Shown piece after piece: positions 1 through 11,868 of a stretch of 64,000 nucleotides of DNA; positions within the stretch are counted from its first letter, which is position 1; each line of letters opens with the position of its first letter. The position numbers and the translations under genes are program-made. The notes under the pieces are model-generated. The model made no database searches and was not told the origin of the DNA. It saw only the letters and a list, made by a program, of their open reading frames with translations. The DNA comes from Lichtheimia corymbifera B2541 (Eukaryota > Mucoromycota > Mucoromycetes > Mucorales > Lichtheimiaceae): positions 248,001-312,000 of the forward strand of contig JNEU01001161.1 in the NCBI GenBank assembly GCA_000697475.1, given 5' to 3'.

Positions 1-1051
1 CAGGCTTGCTATGTTACTGCGTCAATGCACTTACTGGCTGGTTTGTAAAGTCGCGTATTGGTCGTGCACGTGTTGAAGTGCTCCCACATGGTTGTACACG
101 CTTGTCATTACGTCTTTCAAGTCCTATCACGCATCGTCCTGGTCAACATGTTTATATCAGCTTGCCCAAGGTATCCTATGTTCAATGGCATCCATTCACC
201 ATCACCAGTGTACACCGCAAAACGGAAGACAATGCATGTGACATGATCGAAATGTATGCATGTGTACGTGGCAACTTTACTCGCAAGCTATATAAACTTG
301 CTCAACAAGGTGAAGAATGGCCTGCATTTATTGCCGGTCCTTATGGAAATGGCTCGCCTGACTTGGATCCCACTGAAATGCTCACTCATCATGATACCTT
401 GTTGCTCTTGGGTGCTGGTGCTGGCGTCACATTCCCTATGCGACTTGTACGTGAGCTTGGCTTGACACTATTGGAAGGTGGCATGATGATCCAACAGCAA
501 TCGATTCGCACCAAGGATATTTACTTTGCCTGGTCCGTTCGCCATGTTGGTGAGCTTGAATGGTTTTATGCCGAGTTACAGCAGCTCCTTGTGGATTTCG
601 AACACGCTCGCAAACGAATGCAACTCAAATATGACTTGCCGCATGTCCATGTTCTTTTGTATGTGACCGACACGAACAAGCAAGGTGCAGACAACATTAT
701 CGAATTGCCTACTCCCCCTACTGAGAAAGCAGCATCGTTGGATGGCGAAGGCAGTCGTATGTTTTCCAATGTGGATGATGATCACGTGCAAGATGAAGAT
801 GCTCCCAAGCCTCGTGTGGTGTTTGGATCTCGCATGGATGTACGTGCGTTATTCAAGGAAGCTGGTGGACGTGAGCCAGGCATCTTTGGTATGTAGTCAA
901 GTTGTTTGCTGTTGTTTTATATGTAGAAAACTAATCTTTTTATATAGCATGTGGCCCTGCCAGCTTTAATGCAAGCATCAAAAATGCAGTGGCATCTGCT
1001 ACACGACCTGGATACCTTCCACATTTGCATTGCGAGGAGTTCCAATACTAG
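1..1051 (+). CDS. Ferric reductase / NADPH-oxidase-type transmembrane oxidoreductase, C-terminal part (5' truncated by window edge)
   Basis: This is the cytosolic flavin and NADPH-binding half of a ferric-chelate reductase-type protein, which moves electrons from NADPH through FAD to membrane haems. The visible exon is open from the window start. It shows the FAD-binding motif HPFTITS preceded by RPGQHVYI, then GPYG, then a Gly-rich NADPH loop (LLLGAGAGVTFPM). A 59-base intron (889-947, GTATGT...TATATAG) joins GIFG to ACGPASFN, the Cys-Gly-Pro element near the C terminus of this family, and the protein ends EEFQY. The N-terminal haem-binding membrane helices lie outside the window, so the metal-reductase and superoxide-producing members cannot be told apart here. 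The gene runs tail-to-tail with the aminotransferase, 164 bases between stop codons. Confidence 0.88.
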
Positions 1052-1215
1052 ATTTTACAGAATCTACTGTAAATGATATCCCCTTTCACCTCACATCATT
1101 CACATTTCACACGCATGTAATAACGCTGTACCATTATCATTATATCATCCTCCCTACTCCTCCATGATTCCACTTGTATCTTTATAAACATCTTACTCTA
1201 ACATGTAATAATGAG

Positions 1216-2962
<1,747 letters not shown>

Positions 2963-3610
2963 GATAATGAATGTTTGGGACAAAGAAAGAAGAAAGTCAT
3001 TTTCCCAGGATAGACATGTGTTATATATGCACCGATTCATCATTACCCCGTGACCCTATCGCTCCCGATGTATAGATTGACTCTTTGTCTCACAAATAAC
3101 GGTATCTAGGCAAATGGAATGTGTGGTTATCTATGTAACGGTGTTGCCGTGATTGTTCATGCAAAAGTAATCAAATCAAGTTCCAATTGATGGCAATTTT
3201 TATCATCGACTACCTTTATTTAAATGACAATGAAATGAAAATAGAGGACTATATCCACAAATGGTTCACAGGAGGGGGGGAGTAGGTTTGGAAGCACAAA
3301 GCATGCCTATTGTTGTTAGAATGAAAATGAATTTTCAACACCGAAGCAACTGGTTCTTTCTTCCTGATCAATATACCGATGCATGCTGATACCTCTCAAC
3401 GACGACAACCATGCAATGCTTCAACAAATCGGCGGCGATCGTCCATGAAGAGAGCAAGCGAATGTACCATTGCTGACCACGACACCACGACAACCAACAC
3501 AGCTAACACAAATACACGAACCACCAGAGTTATATTAGGCAAGTGGAAGCGTACAAGGATGGCTACCAGGGTATGAATGAATAACGGGATATATAGAAAG
3601 GTTGTTGAAT
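2963..3610. promoter_or_regulatory. Head-to-head intergenic region between aminotransferase and acidic protein
   Basis: About 650 bases separating two divergent start codons, so it should contain both promoters. It is AT-rich with a G7 run near 3275. I see no convincing coding exon, although small open frames overlap 3379-3610 and a non-coding 5' exon of the next gene may lie there. No specific factor site is supported. Confidence 0.4.
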
Positions 3611-4375
3611 ATGGAGGATCGTCATCGTCTTCATCATCATGTAACGACTCGTTCTGCACCAGGATCGCCATCACGACGCGAACGCGATACCGACACTATC
3701 GACCCCTTTACCATAATCTCAGCATCATCATCTCCTCAGCATCCTCATCATCATCATCGTTCTGGCGACTTGTATTCCCTTATCGATCCTCCTTTACTAC
3801 ATTCCCCCTCTGAAATCCTTATCAAATCCAAACGTGGCCCTTCCTATTACGCCTATTCCCCATCTCAAATGGCCAATCGAGAAAGATGTTATGAGATCAT
3901 CACGACCACCACCCATGACGACATATTCAATGATCGTGAGAGCCAGGATCGTCAATCCGAGGTGGAAAATGAAGCCTTTTGGCTTGGTTTATCTGAAGAT
4001 GAGATCATGAAGCGGAAACAATCCAATACTACTATTCACAGCAACTGCAGCAGTACAACAACCAGTAACACAAGTCCTCGCCTTTCTACATCTCCTTTCT
4101 CATTTTCAGCACTAACAGCCGTTCAAGATAAACGAATATATATCACCAGTGACAACGACGATAGTAATGACGATGATCAAGAAGAAGAAGAAGCAGAGGA
4201 GGAGGATCCAATTGATGGCGTTGGCAACAGTAGTATTGGCCTCATTGATCTCGATGAATTGAGTGACGACGAGCAAGTTAGCAACAATGAACTGGATGAT
4301 TTAGGCCCGCTGGCAAAATATGCGCGTGAAAATAGGCGTAAACGTAAAATGGAAGAGATGCTGTCATCCCAATAA
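3611..4375 (+). CDS. Hypothetical acidic low-complexity protein (254 aa)
   Basis: I do not recognise this gene. A single open frame starts at MEDRHRLHHH, the first in-frame ATG, and ends in TAA inside an AATAAA sequence that may be the poly(A) signal. The N-terminal third is rich in His, Ser and Pro; a middle patch reads EAFWLGLSEDEIMKRK; then come Ser/Thr runs and a strongly acidic stretch (QEEEEAEEEDPIDG). The last 25 residues are basic and probably helical (AKYARENRRKRKMEEML), resembling a nuclear localisation signal or coiled-coil end. A nuclear regulatory or scaffold role is possible but only inferred from composition. Further 5' exons cannot be excluded. Confidence 0.55.
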   Translation: MEDRHRLHHHVTTRSAPGSPSRRERDTDTIDPFTIISASSSPQHPHHHHRSGDLYSLIDPPLLHSPSEILIKSKRGPSYYAYSPSQMANRERCYEIITTTTHDDIFNDRESQDRQSEVENEAFWLGLSEDEIMKRKQSNTTIHSNCSSTTTSNTSPRLSTSPFSFSALTAVQDKRIYITSDNDDSNDDDQEEEEAEEEDPIDGVGNSSIGLIDLDELSDDEQVSNNELDDLGPLAKYARENRRKRKMEEMLSSQ

Positions 4376-4443
4376 AAGATACCATTATTTTAATCATATC
4401 AACGACGTGTAATCAGACCACAATTATGTGCTAAGTTGATCGA

Positions 4444-4849
4444 TCAATATCTCACGTGGTTACTGGGCAATTTAATCCAGAGATCATACATATGGTCACA
4501 TTGGCAATATACCATGGGATAGGAGTGAGAGTATGATTTTCGCTTGGAGGATTGGAAGGTGAAATCAGAGCCACTACGTTGTCGTTTCAATGGTGATGGA
4601 GGTGTGGGTGGGGGTGGGGTGGTGCAACGGTAGCTGTTATTGTTTCCCTTGGCAACATCCACGGCGAGAGGTACATCACAGAAACCTGAAGATAATATAA
4701 ACTTACTATTGGTCCCAAGCCAAGAGAGAATAAAACCAAATACCTTCAAAGACCAATGTGATGAAGAGTTGTGGTATCAATCTTGCAATGAAGTGACCTA
4801 CATAATAGGCGAATGCATTAATACCCTCATTTCGGGAATCATATAAAGA
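4444..4849 (-). CDS. Unrecognised gene, C-terminal exons only (partial model)
   Basis: Two exons (4744-4849 and 4444-4685) join across a 58-base intron with a normal TTCAG acceptor. The first reads LYDSRNEGINAFAYYVGHF then IARLIPQLFITLVFEG; the second continues FCDVPLAVDVAKGNNN, a Pro-rich patch (TPPPPTPPSPLKRQRS) and a C terminus ending LPSNHVRY. Composition and clean splicing suggest real coding, but I do not recognise the family. The upstream part of the gene is unresolved: open frames at about 4863-5344 on the same strand may hold more exons, but I could not join them without a stop. It may be a lineage-specific gene or a decaying one. Confidence 0.4.
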
Positions 4850-4862
4850 CTATCCATGAGTT

Positions 4863-5344
4863 TTACCAAAGGTCATTGAGGATGATATGCAAACAAGTAG
4901 AAAGCCGCATGATAGTGTTGGTGACAACGGCCTTGTTTATGTGTGAGTGGGCGCGGGAATTGTTGTCATGATGGATCGAACTGATAAAGTGGTCAAGCAT
5001 CTTGGATTGAATACTGAGTCGAAGTGATGGAAACTGATAAATTCCACCAACCGCGTAAAGGTCATCTCTTGTAGGTGACATAAGTATATCCTTCATAAAA
5101 CATCCCTCATCCATGATTGCAATATAGCTGCGGCATGCATTGACTCGAGTATTCCAATATCATCCATAACCGTGATCCATCTTCGTTCGTCAAAGGTATA
5201 AGCGCTTTTGTCAATTCCATCCAATCCATCATCATCCTCAGCCGTATCCATGTGAAATGATTCTTCGTCCCGCCTAACGACGCGCCAAGTAACCAAAGCA
5301 ACATCCAGAATTCTCACCACTCCGCTTTGATTGCATCCATCCAC
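4863..5344 (-). other. Possible coding remnants or unresolved exons upstream of the 4444-4849 fragment
   Basis: Two overlapping open frames in different phases look protein-like. One contains VVRILDVALVTWRVVRRDEE and FDERRWITVMDDIGIL (about 5110-5344); the other contains SPTRDDLYAVGGIYQFPSLR (about 4863-5114). They overlap by 22 bases and I see no good splice pair that joins them, nor one that links them to the exons below. Either the true exon boundaries escaped me, or this is a pseudogene with a frameshift. No family recognised. Confidence 0.25.
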
Positions 5345-5350
5345 CCATAA

Positions 5351-7483
5351 AATCCAATACGTTGGTTGAAAAGAGCCATGTGATCGCTGCTGATATGCTT
5401 GGTCATTTTCTATCGCAGCTCAACCAGATGAAGATCGCTTGATAGCTGGTACAGCATCATCCGTAGGGATCTGTATATATTGAAGCAGGTTGCTGCACGA
5501 AAAATAGAGCTGCTTCGATACAAAGACCAGCTGTTGTTCTCGTAAAAAGGCTGTAACAGAAGCTGCTGCAAGTAACTTGAGACAATGGAGTGAAGACCTT
5601 GCTAACAGCAACTGCTGGAATGAACGCTGTTATGGTTGGTCGTGGTATGGGAGTGTACAATAGAAGGTGGCAGTGTCAAGAAACGCGGGTGTTGTAGTAG
5701 GCTGTACACACACAATGGAGTTGTCATTCAGTCCAAGACGATCGGATCAAGAGAACTGCAGGATTGACATGATGGGTTAAAGCAGGACAATTGTTTGCAG
5801 TTGTAGTTGTACTTGAATGCACCAACGGTTGAGAATGGGAGAAGGAAGAGGCAAGAAATTAAAATAGGTCAGGCACCGTCCGACAGATGCATGCGCACTA
5901 TAAATTACTCCACGACCTTGATTGCCTCTCTCAAACCTGAAACTTGCACACAATGTGCTCTAGGTCATGCTGATCAACTTTGTCTTAATAACGAACCCAA
6001 GCTTCATTTGAAATTTTCGAATGGGAGAGCATAATGTGAGATTGACTATGGCGGATGGAAATTGGGAAAGCGCCGGATTTATGAAAAAGTCAATTAGTAT
6101 GTAGTTTCTTGGGATGCCCCATCTCGCACTTGAAATTTGGTCAGAAGGTACTTTCGCACATGCTGATCAACTCCATTCATTTAAAAACCGTATGCTTCAT
6201 TATGATGATTCAATGAATCCGGCGGTCCAAATGTAGGCAAAAGTAGGGCCGACGCTCCCTGAGTCTGAGATTGCCACTTCGAGCCTGAAACTTTCATGCA
6301 AAGGACCCTTTCGACCACGCTGAGCAATTCCGTTCTCATAAAGATGCCACGCCTCATTATGAAGTTTTGAATGGCAGCGTCCAACTGTATGGACGGAAAC
6401 TTAGATAAGATGGAAGGGCCGCGCCCGCCGATATCTGTGATCTCGAACATGAAACTTGGTCAGAAGGTCCTCTCGGCCATGCTGATCAACTTTGTTCTCA
6501 TAAAGACGCGACACTTCATTACGACAATTTGAAGAAACAGGCACATTTATGTTTTTACATATGCTGTGAGAGTGATGATATATGAGAAGTGGTGTTTGTT
6601 CATTGTGAAATATCATGCAAATGAGCTGTGTTGCACAAAGAAGTCCGTCTGCATCTTCGGCTCTATCGGGGTCAACCTACTTGACAATGAACAAAGGCCA
6701 CCTTTCATATAGCATCATGTACGACATAAAGGAGGTGCCTATATTTCTAAACTTTGCAATGAAACATGGTCTCAGTGGGATATTAATTGTCATATAATAC
6801 ATTGAACTCATGTTCCGATATCAGATATTCTTTACGAAATTGCAAATGCAGGCTCTTTATCTATCGCTGTTAAGATACAAGGAAAACGGAGTGGAAGGAG
6901 GAATCGTAAGACTAAGAACAGCGATTTTGCAGCTGGGACGTTCCTTTGTTTACAGCCCAGTGACATGCTTGGTCATCGTTGTGCGTTAGCTCCAAATCAA
7001 TAACCGTATCTTTCATATAGAGTGGTTTAATGCGCTCTTGTGATACTGGGTAACAGGTGGAAGAGAATCTCCTTTATATATGACTTCATGCTACCAGGAT
7101 TTCAACAAGGATAGTAGTACAAGATGAAATCTCTCTGCAGCAACAACATGGGGCTTATGCCTTCGGCATGGGATATATAAGGCCTACTACGTGCAGCATT
7201 GTTTTTGTCTAAAAGGCCTTTAATGGGAGACTGATGCTTTAATCTTTACTGCCATGACAACCATGGATGATGGGCAATGGATAGGATGCTGGTATCACCG
7301 CAATGTTAAAATAGTATTAGATCCATATTCGACCACCGCCAGCTTCAAGTCCTTTGTACCTAAAAACAGATACAACCAAATTTGTGTACAGCTTCACTCA
7401 GCCCTCTCTCTTTACTGCTCTGTTGCTCCGTTTCTTCCGGTCCTCTCTCTCTCTCTTCCTTTTCTTTACTTTCTCTTTTCTCC
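5351..7483. other. Gene-poor region
   Basis: I find no supportable gene in these 2.1 kb. The main structure is the degenerate tandem repeat block described separately (about 5930-6545). A small perfect hairpin (ATGCC-TTC-GGCAT) lies near 7156-7168. The last ~100 bases before the glycosyltransferase start codon are pyrimidine-rich (CTCTCT runs), as expected of a fungal core promoter or 5' UTR. Confidence 0.5.
5930..6545. repeat. Degenerate tandem repeat, four copies of a ~160-base unit
   Basis: Four imperfect copies occur head-to-tail. Each carries, in the same order, a TGAAACTTGGTCAGAAGGTC-like segment, a CATGCTGATCAACTTTGTTC-like core, CATAAAGA or a variant, and CTTCATTATGA followed by a TTTGAATGG-like end. 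The core TGATCAAC or its variant lies at about 5971, 6164, 6321 and 6483, giving spacings of 193, 157 and 162 bases. Copies 3 and 4 are the most alike. I do not recognise the unit as a known transposon. The reverse strand of copies 3-4 is open for about 89 codons, but the spacing is not consistently a multiple of three, which argues against a repeat protein. Confidence 0.65.
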
Positions 7484-9731
7484 ATGGCTTCCGATTTGCC
7501 TCAGTTCAAGACGGATGCCCCCGCTTCTGGAAGGCGAAGTGCTCGACCCAACAAACGAGTCCTTGTCGTTTTAGCCATTGCTGGCATTTTCTTTCTTTTG
7601 TACCTGAATGCTCGCATTGACACCACATCAAGTTCTTTGACCCCTGCCGATACCGACACAGACTCCTCCTCCTCCTCCACTACTATTACTACACCCTCTG
7701 ACACTACCACCAGTGAAGAAACCGGCCAAGGCGACATTGCATTCCCTGATGATATGAGCGATGAGGAAACCGAAGAGATCATTCCTGATGAGCCAGTAGA
7801 ACAAGAAGCTGAAGAAGAAGAATTGACAACGACTCCTTCAACCCACTCTGTGGAACATCACAAAACGGTGACTGATCCTTTAAGCGAAGAAAAGAGCGAA
7901 GATGTTGTCATCAACGACTCGAACCACTATGCTTACTTGGTGGTGATTGCCTCTTCAGCCGAGCAGAGCAGTCGTCGTGCCTTGATTCGTGACAAGTACT
8001 TTGGTTTGCGCAACAATTTATTACCTTGCATGCGTTACAATGCCGATATGCTCTACAAGTTTTTGATCTACGGTGGACCTAGCAAGGCTGGTACTGCTGA
8101 ACGTCGTCGTTATGAGGCTGAAAAGATGGAATGGAATGACTTGGAGGAAATGCCTGGAAAGACACCTTTTGATCAAGCTTCGGTCTTGGAATGGGTAAGT
8201 GGGTGGGATCATAGCAACCACAGAATGAGGTACAAGGAACTTACAAGGAGTTTATAGGCTGAAACGACATTAGCAGAGCAAGGCATTACCTATGATTACC
8301 TTGTGGTGCAGGATATCAACACCTTTGTGCAGCTCTCGGTTGTCAAGCAAGAATTGGATAATGGAGTCATTAGCGAGAGCACCGATTCGCCTGTGACAGT
8401 CAATCCTGAAGCCCCTACGAACATTGTGTGGGGTACCTTTGGTGGTGATGAACGTGACAAGCATGCATTTGTTATTGGATCTGCCGCAGCCAAGCTGGCC
8501 CTTGAGAAGCGTGGTGACATTGATGCAACTGGCACCAGCGAGCACTTGTTGAGCAACATGTATGCTTATTATCAATCCGTTGCCAATACGGTGGAACATG
8601 AAGTCGATGCTGCCATGGAGCCTGAAGCTGCAGCTGAAGTGCAAGAACAAGTTATCCCTGTGTTTATTCGTGAAGATGGTCCTGATGATAATCATCGTTT
8701 TATTCGCTGGGAGAACAATGTCGAGTCCGTCCATATCGAAGATAGCGTTGTCACGCATGTCTATCAAGATTCCGAATTCGCAGAGCTCGTAGCATGGACT
8801 TCACTCAAGCCATCCACGGTGTGTTATCCACGCAAATCAGCCTTCAAGGGTACACAACCCACACTTGATGCTCTTGACGATGACGAAGATTTACTCGCCG
8901 ATGAAGATGAGGATACCACTACCGGCTTGTCAGAGACAAACAACAACACAACGGCCGCTACTGAGGATAAGCCATCCATTGCCTTGATGACCTCTTCGTT
9001 CATTTATGACGACAATTGTATGGAGCCTTCTGCTACGATGGCCGCTATGAACAAGCGTAAATTTGCCTTGCGTCATGGTCATAGCTTCGTTGCTCGTTCG
9101 GCCGAGTTTGCTCAACAACGTGGACGCAAGACTGTATGGGGCAAGGTGGATGCTGTTGAAAAGGTGTTGCCTAAATACGACTGGATCTTTTGGATGGATA
9201 TGGATGCGGTCATTATGAATCAAGAACATTCATTGTTTGAGTTGTTGGATGATTTACGGGCACGTTATCCAGGTGGTGCTGAAGCTTTTGACGCCAATGT
9301 TGACTTGATTGCAGCCAAACCCCGTGGTGATCCTATGCTCAATGCTGGTGTCTTCTTTTTACGTAACTCTCCTTGGAGCATGCAGTTCTTGCGCGATGTA
9401 CAAGGTGTCACTGAATGGTATAACAAGGGATCTTCTTATGAACAAGGTGCCATGTGGCAAGTGATGAATCTTGAACAAAATGCTCCTCATATCTTTTTGC
9501 TCGATGGCGATGATCATACCTTCAATACGTTCCCCAAACGATATCAACCTGGTGACTTTATTGTCCATTTCGCTCCTGACAAATGTAAGTTGTTTTACAT
9601 GTACTCATGTAGAGGGTGGTATATTAACTTTATTCCTATTGACAGGTCCCAATGCATTAACCTTGCAAGGTCTCGCTGCTGCTGAGCGTATTGAAAAGGG
9701 CGAGGCAATCACCAACATGGATTTGCTTTAA
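7484..9731 (+). CDS. Type II membrane glycosyltransferase: GT31-like N-terminal half plus GT34 (alpha-galactosyl/mannosyltransferase) C-terminal half
   Basis: Three exons (7484-8194, 8258-9584, 9646-9731) give 707 residues. Residues ~22-45 form a signal-anchor helix (VLVVLAIAGIFFLLYL), followed by an acidic Ser/Thr stem, so a Golgi lumenal enzyme is expected. The C-terminal part is a clear GT34 domain (GMA12/MNN10 family, alpha-galactose or alpha-mannose addition to N-glycans): DWIFWMDMDAVIMN with the metal-binding D551-x-D553, LNAGVFFLRNSPWS, GAMWQVMN and IVHFAPDK. Residues ~150-380 resemble a GT31 galactosyltransferase core: VVIASSAEQSSRRALIRDKY, then YDYLVVQDINTFVQL where active GT31 enzymes carry an acidic DDD. 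That half is probably degenerate. Acidic insertions separate the halves. The GT34 call is firm; the GT31 relation is my inference. Confidence 0.9.
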
Positions 9732-10009
9732 ATGTTCTTTCCTCCTTTCACTTTTACATCATCATCATCTCTCTTCCTCCCCTCCCCCACCTCAAGTTCG
9801 CATTTATCATCATCCATCATGTATACACTTTTTTACATAAAACATTTTATTCTTGATCATTGTTCTTGTGGGGTGGATATGTCTAGTGACCTTCATACAC
9901 GTATGTGTGGACCAGCATTATGCGGTGATTTGATTGGGTCAATTTGTCACATCATTACCAGCAACCTGAGCGAGAGAGTAGGCTTGGACCTTTCTTTAAA
10001 CACGACACA

Positions 10010-11679
10010 ATGTCCAACGACACTGCACCGCCTTCCTCCACCATTTATGCCGGCAACCTTGATCAAAGGTTCTATCTATATTCGGTTGCTCTTCCACTTC
10101 TAAAGCAGCCTTCATGTTCCCAGAGTCACCGACACCATGCTCCATGATCTCTTTGCTACCCTTGGCCAAGTCAATAACGTCAAGATTATCACGGTAAATC
10201 CCAAAACAAGCCTTTTTACACAAGAGTTGCTCATCTCTTTTATATAGTCACGGCGGCAAGGATTGAATGTACTCTACACGCGTGCCTATATTTATATATA
10301 TGTGTGTATGGATGCGGTGTTAGTATTGATGATATTGTTTGCTATCTTTAGGCCGGTGTCAACTATGGTTTCGTGGATTTCGCAGACGCTGGAGCAGCAG
10401 AACGCGCATTGAATGAAATGAATGGACACAAGTTTTTTGATCACGTTAGTAGGATGATGATGATGATGATGATGATCAAGTCGATCTTTTTAACAAGGAG
10501 AGTATGAAAACAACATTAGGAGATCAAGCTCAACTGGGCACAACAATCCAAGCAGGATACTGGTAGAGAACATTTCCATGTCTTTGTGGGAGATCTTGCT
10601 CGAGAAATCAATGATGATATGCTTGCAAGCGCCTTTTCCAACTTTGGTACTATGACGTAAGTGACAAGATAATGAGAATTACGGAGTGGGTTGATGACAT
10701 TTGTATATAGGGAAGCGCATGTGATTTGGGATAATGTTTCTGGTAATTCCAAGGGATATGGCTTTGTGGCCTTCCGTGACAAGACCGATGCCGAACAAGC
10801 CATCGCTACCATGAACGGCGAGTATCTTGGATCACGTCCCATTCGCTGCAACTGGGCAACGCAAAAAGGTAAGAAAAAAAGTTTTATTATGATGGCTCAA
10901 TCATACTCATTATGATGATGATGTAGGACAAATGGCTACACCTCCTCCATTGCCTGGTCAACGTTTACCATTCCAAACCGTTGTCAACCAAGCTCCATCC
11001 CATGTGACCAATGTCTATGTTGGTAATCTCAGCCCTGATACCACAGGTAATAGGATCTATGAGTGGAATCGTAAAGTCTTTTTTATTCACCCTCATTGAT
11101 TAGAAACCGACCTGACATGCCTCTTTGAGCAACATGGTACTGTTCAAGAAGTCAAGCTTCAATCGGATCGTGGATATGCTTTTGTCAAGTAAGTTTTGTT
11201 TTATATCAATCGGAGGTGGAGGGACATATCAAGTAACACATTGTTATAGGTTGGATACGCATGCAAATGCTGCCAGTGCTATTGTCAAACTCCAAGGCAT
11301 GATGGTGAATGGCCGTGGACTTAAAGTAAGAGAGCATGTTCAAGGTTTATATATATGGATCATTTATATATGGTGTGCGTAGTTATCCTGGGGCAAGAGC
11401 CGTTCACAACAACAACAACCAGGTGGACATGTTATGGGAGGAGCAGGAGGACATCATCATCCCCATCTTTATGCTGGTAGAGCTGGTTATAATGCTCGAG
11501 GATTTGGTCATCCCATGCCTTCAGCTGAGGGCGCACTTGCAGATGTTACTGCACCCAATTCATTGGCAAGCCTTGATCCTCATGCAGGCGGCACTTTGGC
11601 AGCCACTTCAACTCCAGTCAACAACAATCAAGAAGAAGTGTACGAGTACAATGGCAGCAGTGGTTCCATTCCAATTTAA
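10010..11679 (+). CDS. RNA-binding protein with three RRMs, TIA-1 / Pub1 / Nam8 type
   Basis: Nine exons (10010-10068, 10124-10193, 10352-10444, 10520-10656, 10711-10868, 10927-11046, 11104-11188, 11250-11325, 11383-11679) give 364 residues. RRM1 starts STIYAGNLDQRVTD and contains NYGFVDFADAG; RRM2 has HVFVGDLAREIND with KGYGFVAFRD; RRM3 has NVYVGNLSPDTT with GYAFVKLD. After RRM2 comes the hallmark SRPIRCNWATQKG, and after RRM3 LKLSWGKS. A Gly/His/Gln-rich tail follows and ends YNGSSGSIPI. Proteins of this group bind U-rich RNA and act in mRNA stability, stress granules or splice-site choice; which role applies here is not visible. Exon 3 could be preceded by an extra micro-exon, since the loop between KIIT and AGVNYGF is short. 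The gene is tail-to-tail with SRP68. Confidence 0.9.
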
Positions 11680-11868
11680 TTCTCTCGCAAGATGATGGGC
11701 AGCACCTGATTTAGCTTTAGTCTCTATCTCTCTTATTTATTGCGCTTTTTAGTTCCCCTTTATGATATCCTTTTATCGCAACCATATTAAAAAGAGAAAT
11801 TGCATAGCGCAAATTGTTTTTTTTAGTTGTGATTGAGATATTACATTCAACAAGATACAATTTTACTT

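Noticed and set aside
6181..6450. Antisense 89-codon frame across the tandem repeats as a repeat protein
   Set aside because: The repeat spacings (193, 157, 162) do not keep phase, so a translated repeat is unlikely.
7254..7574. ATG-started frame just before the glycosyltransferase
   Set aside because: It overlaps the CT-rich leader and the start of the real gene in another phase, and its sequence is Ser/Leu/Phe noise.
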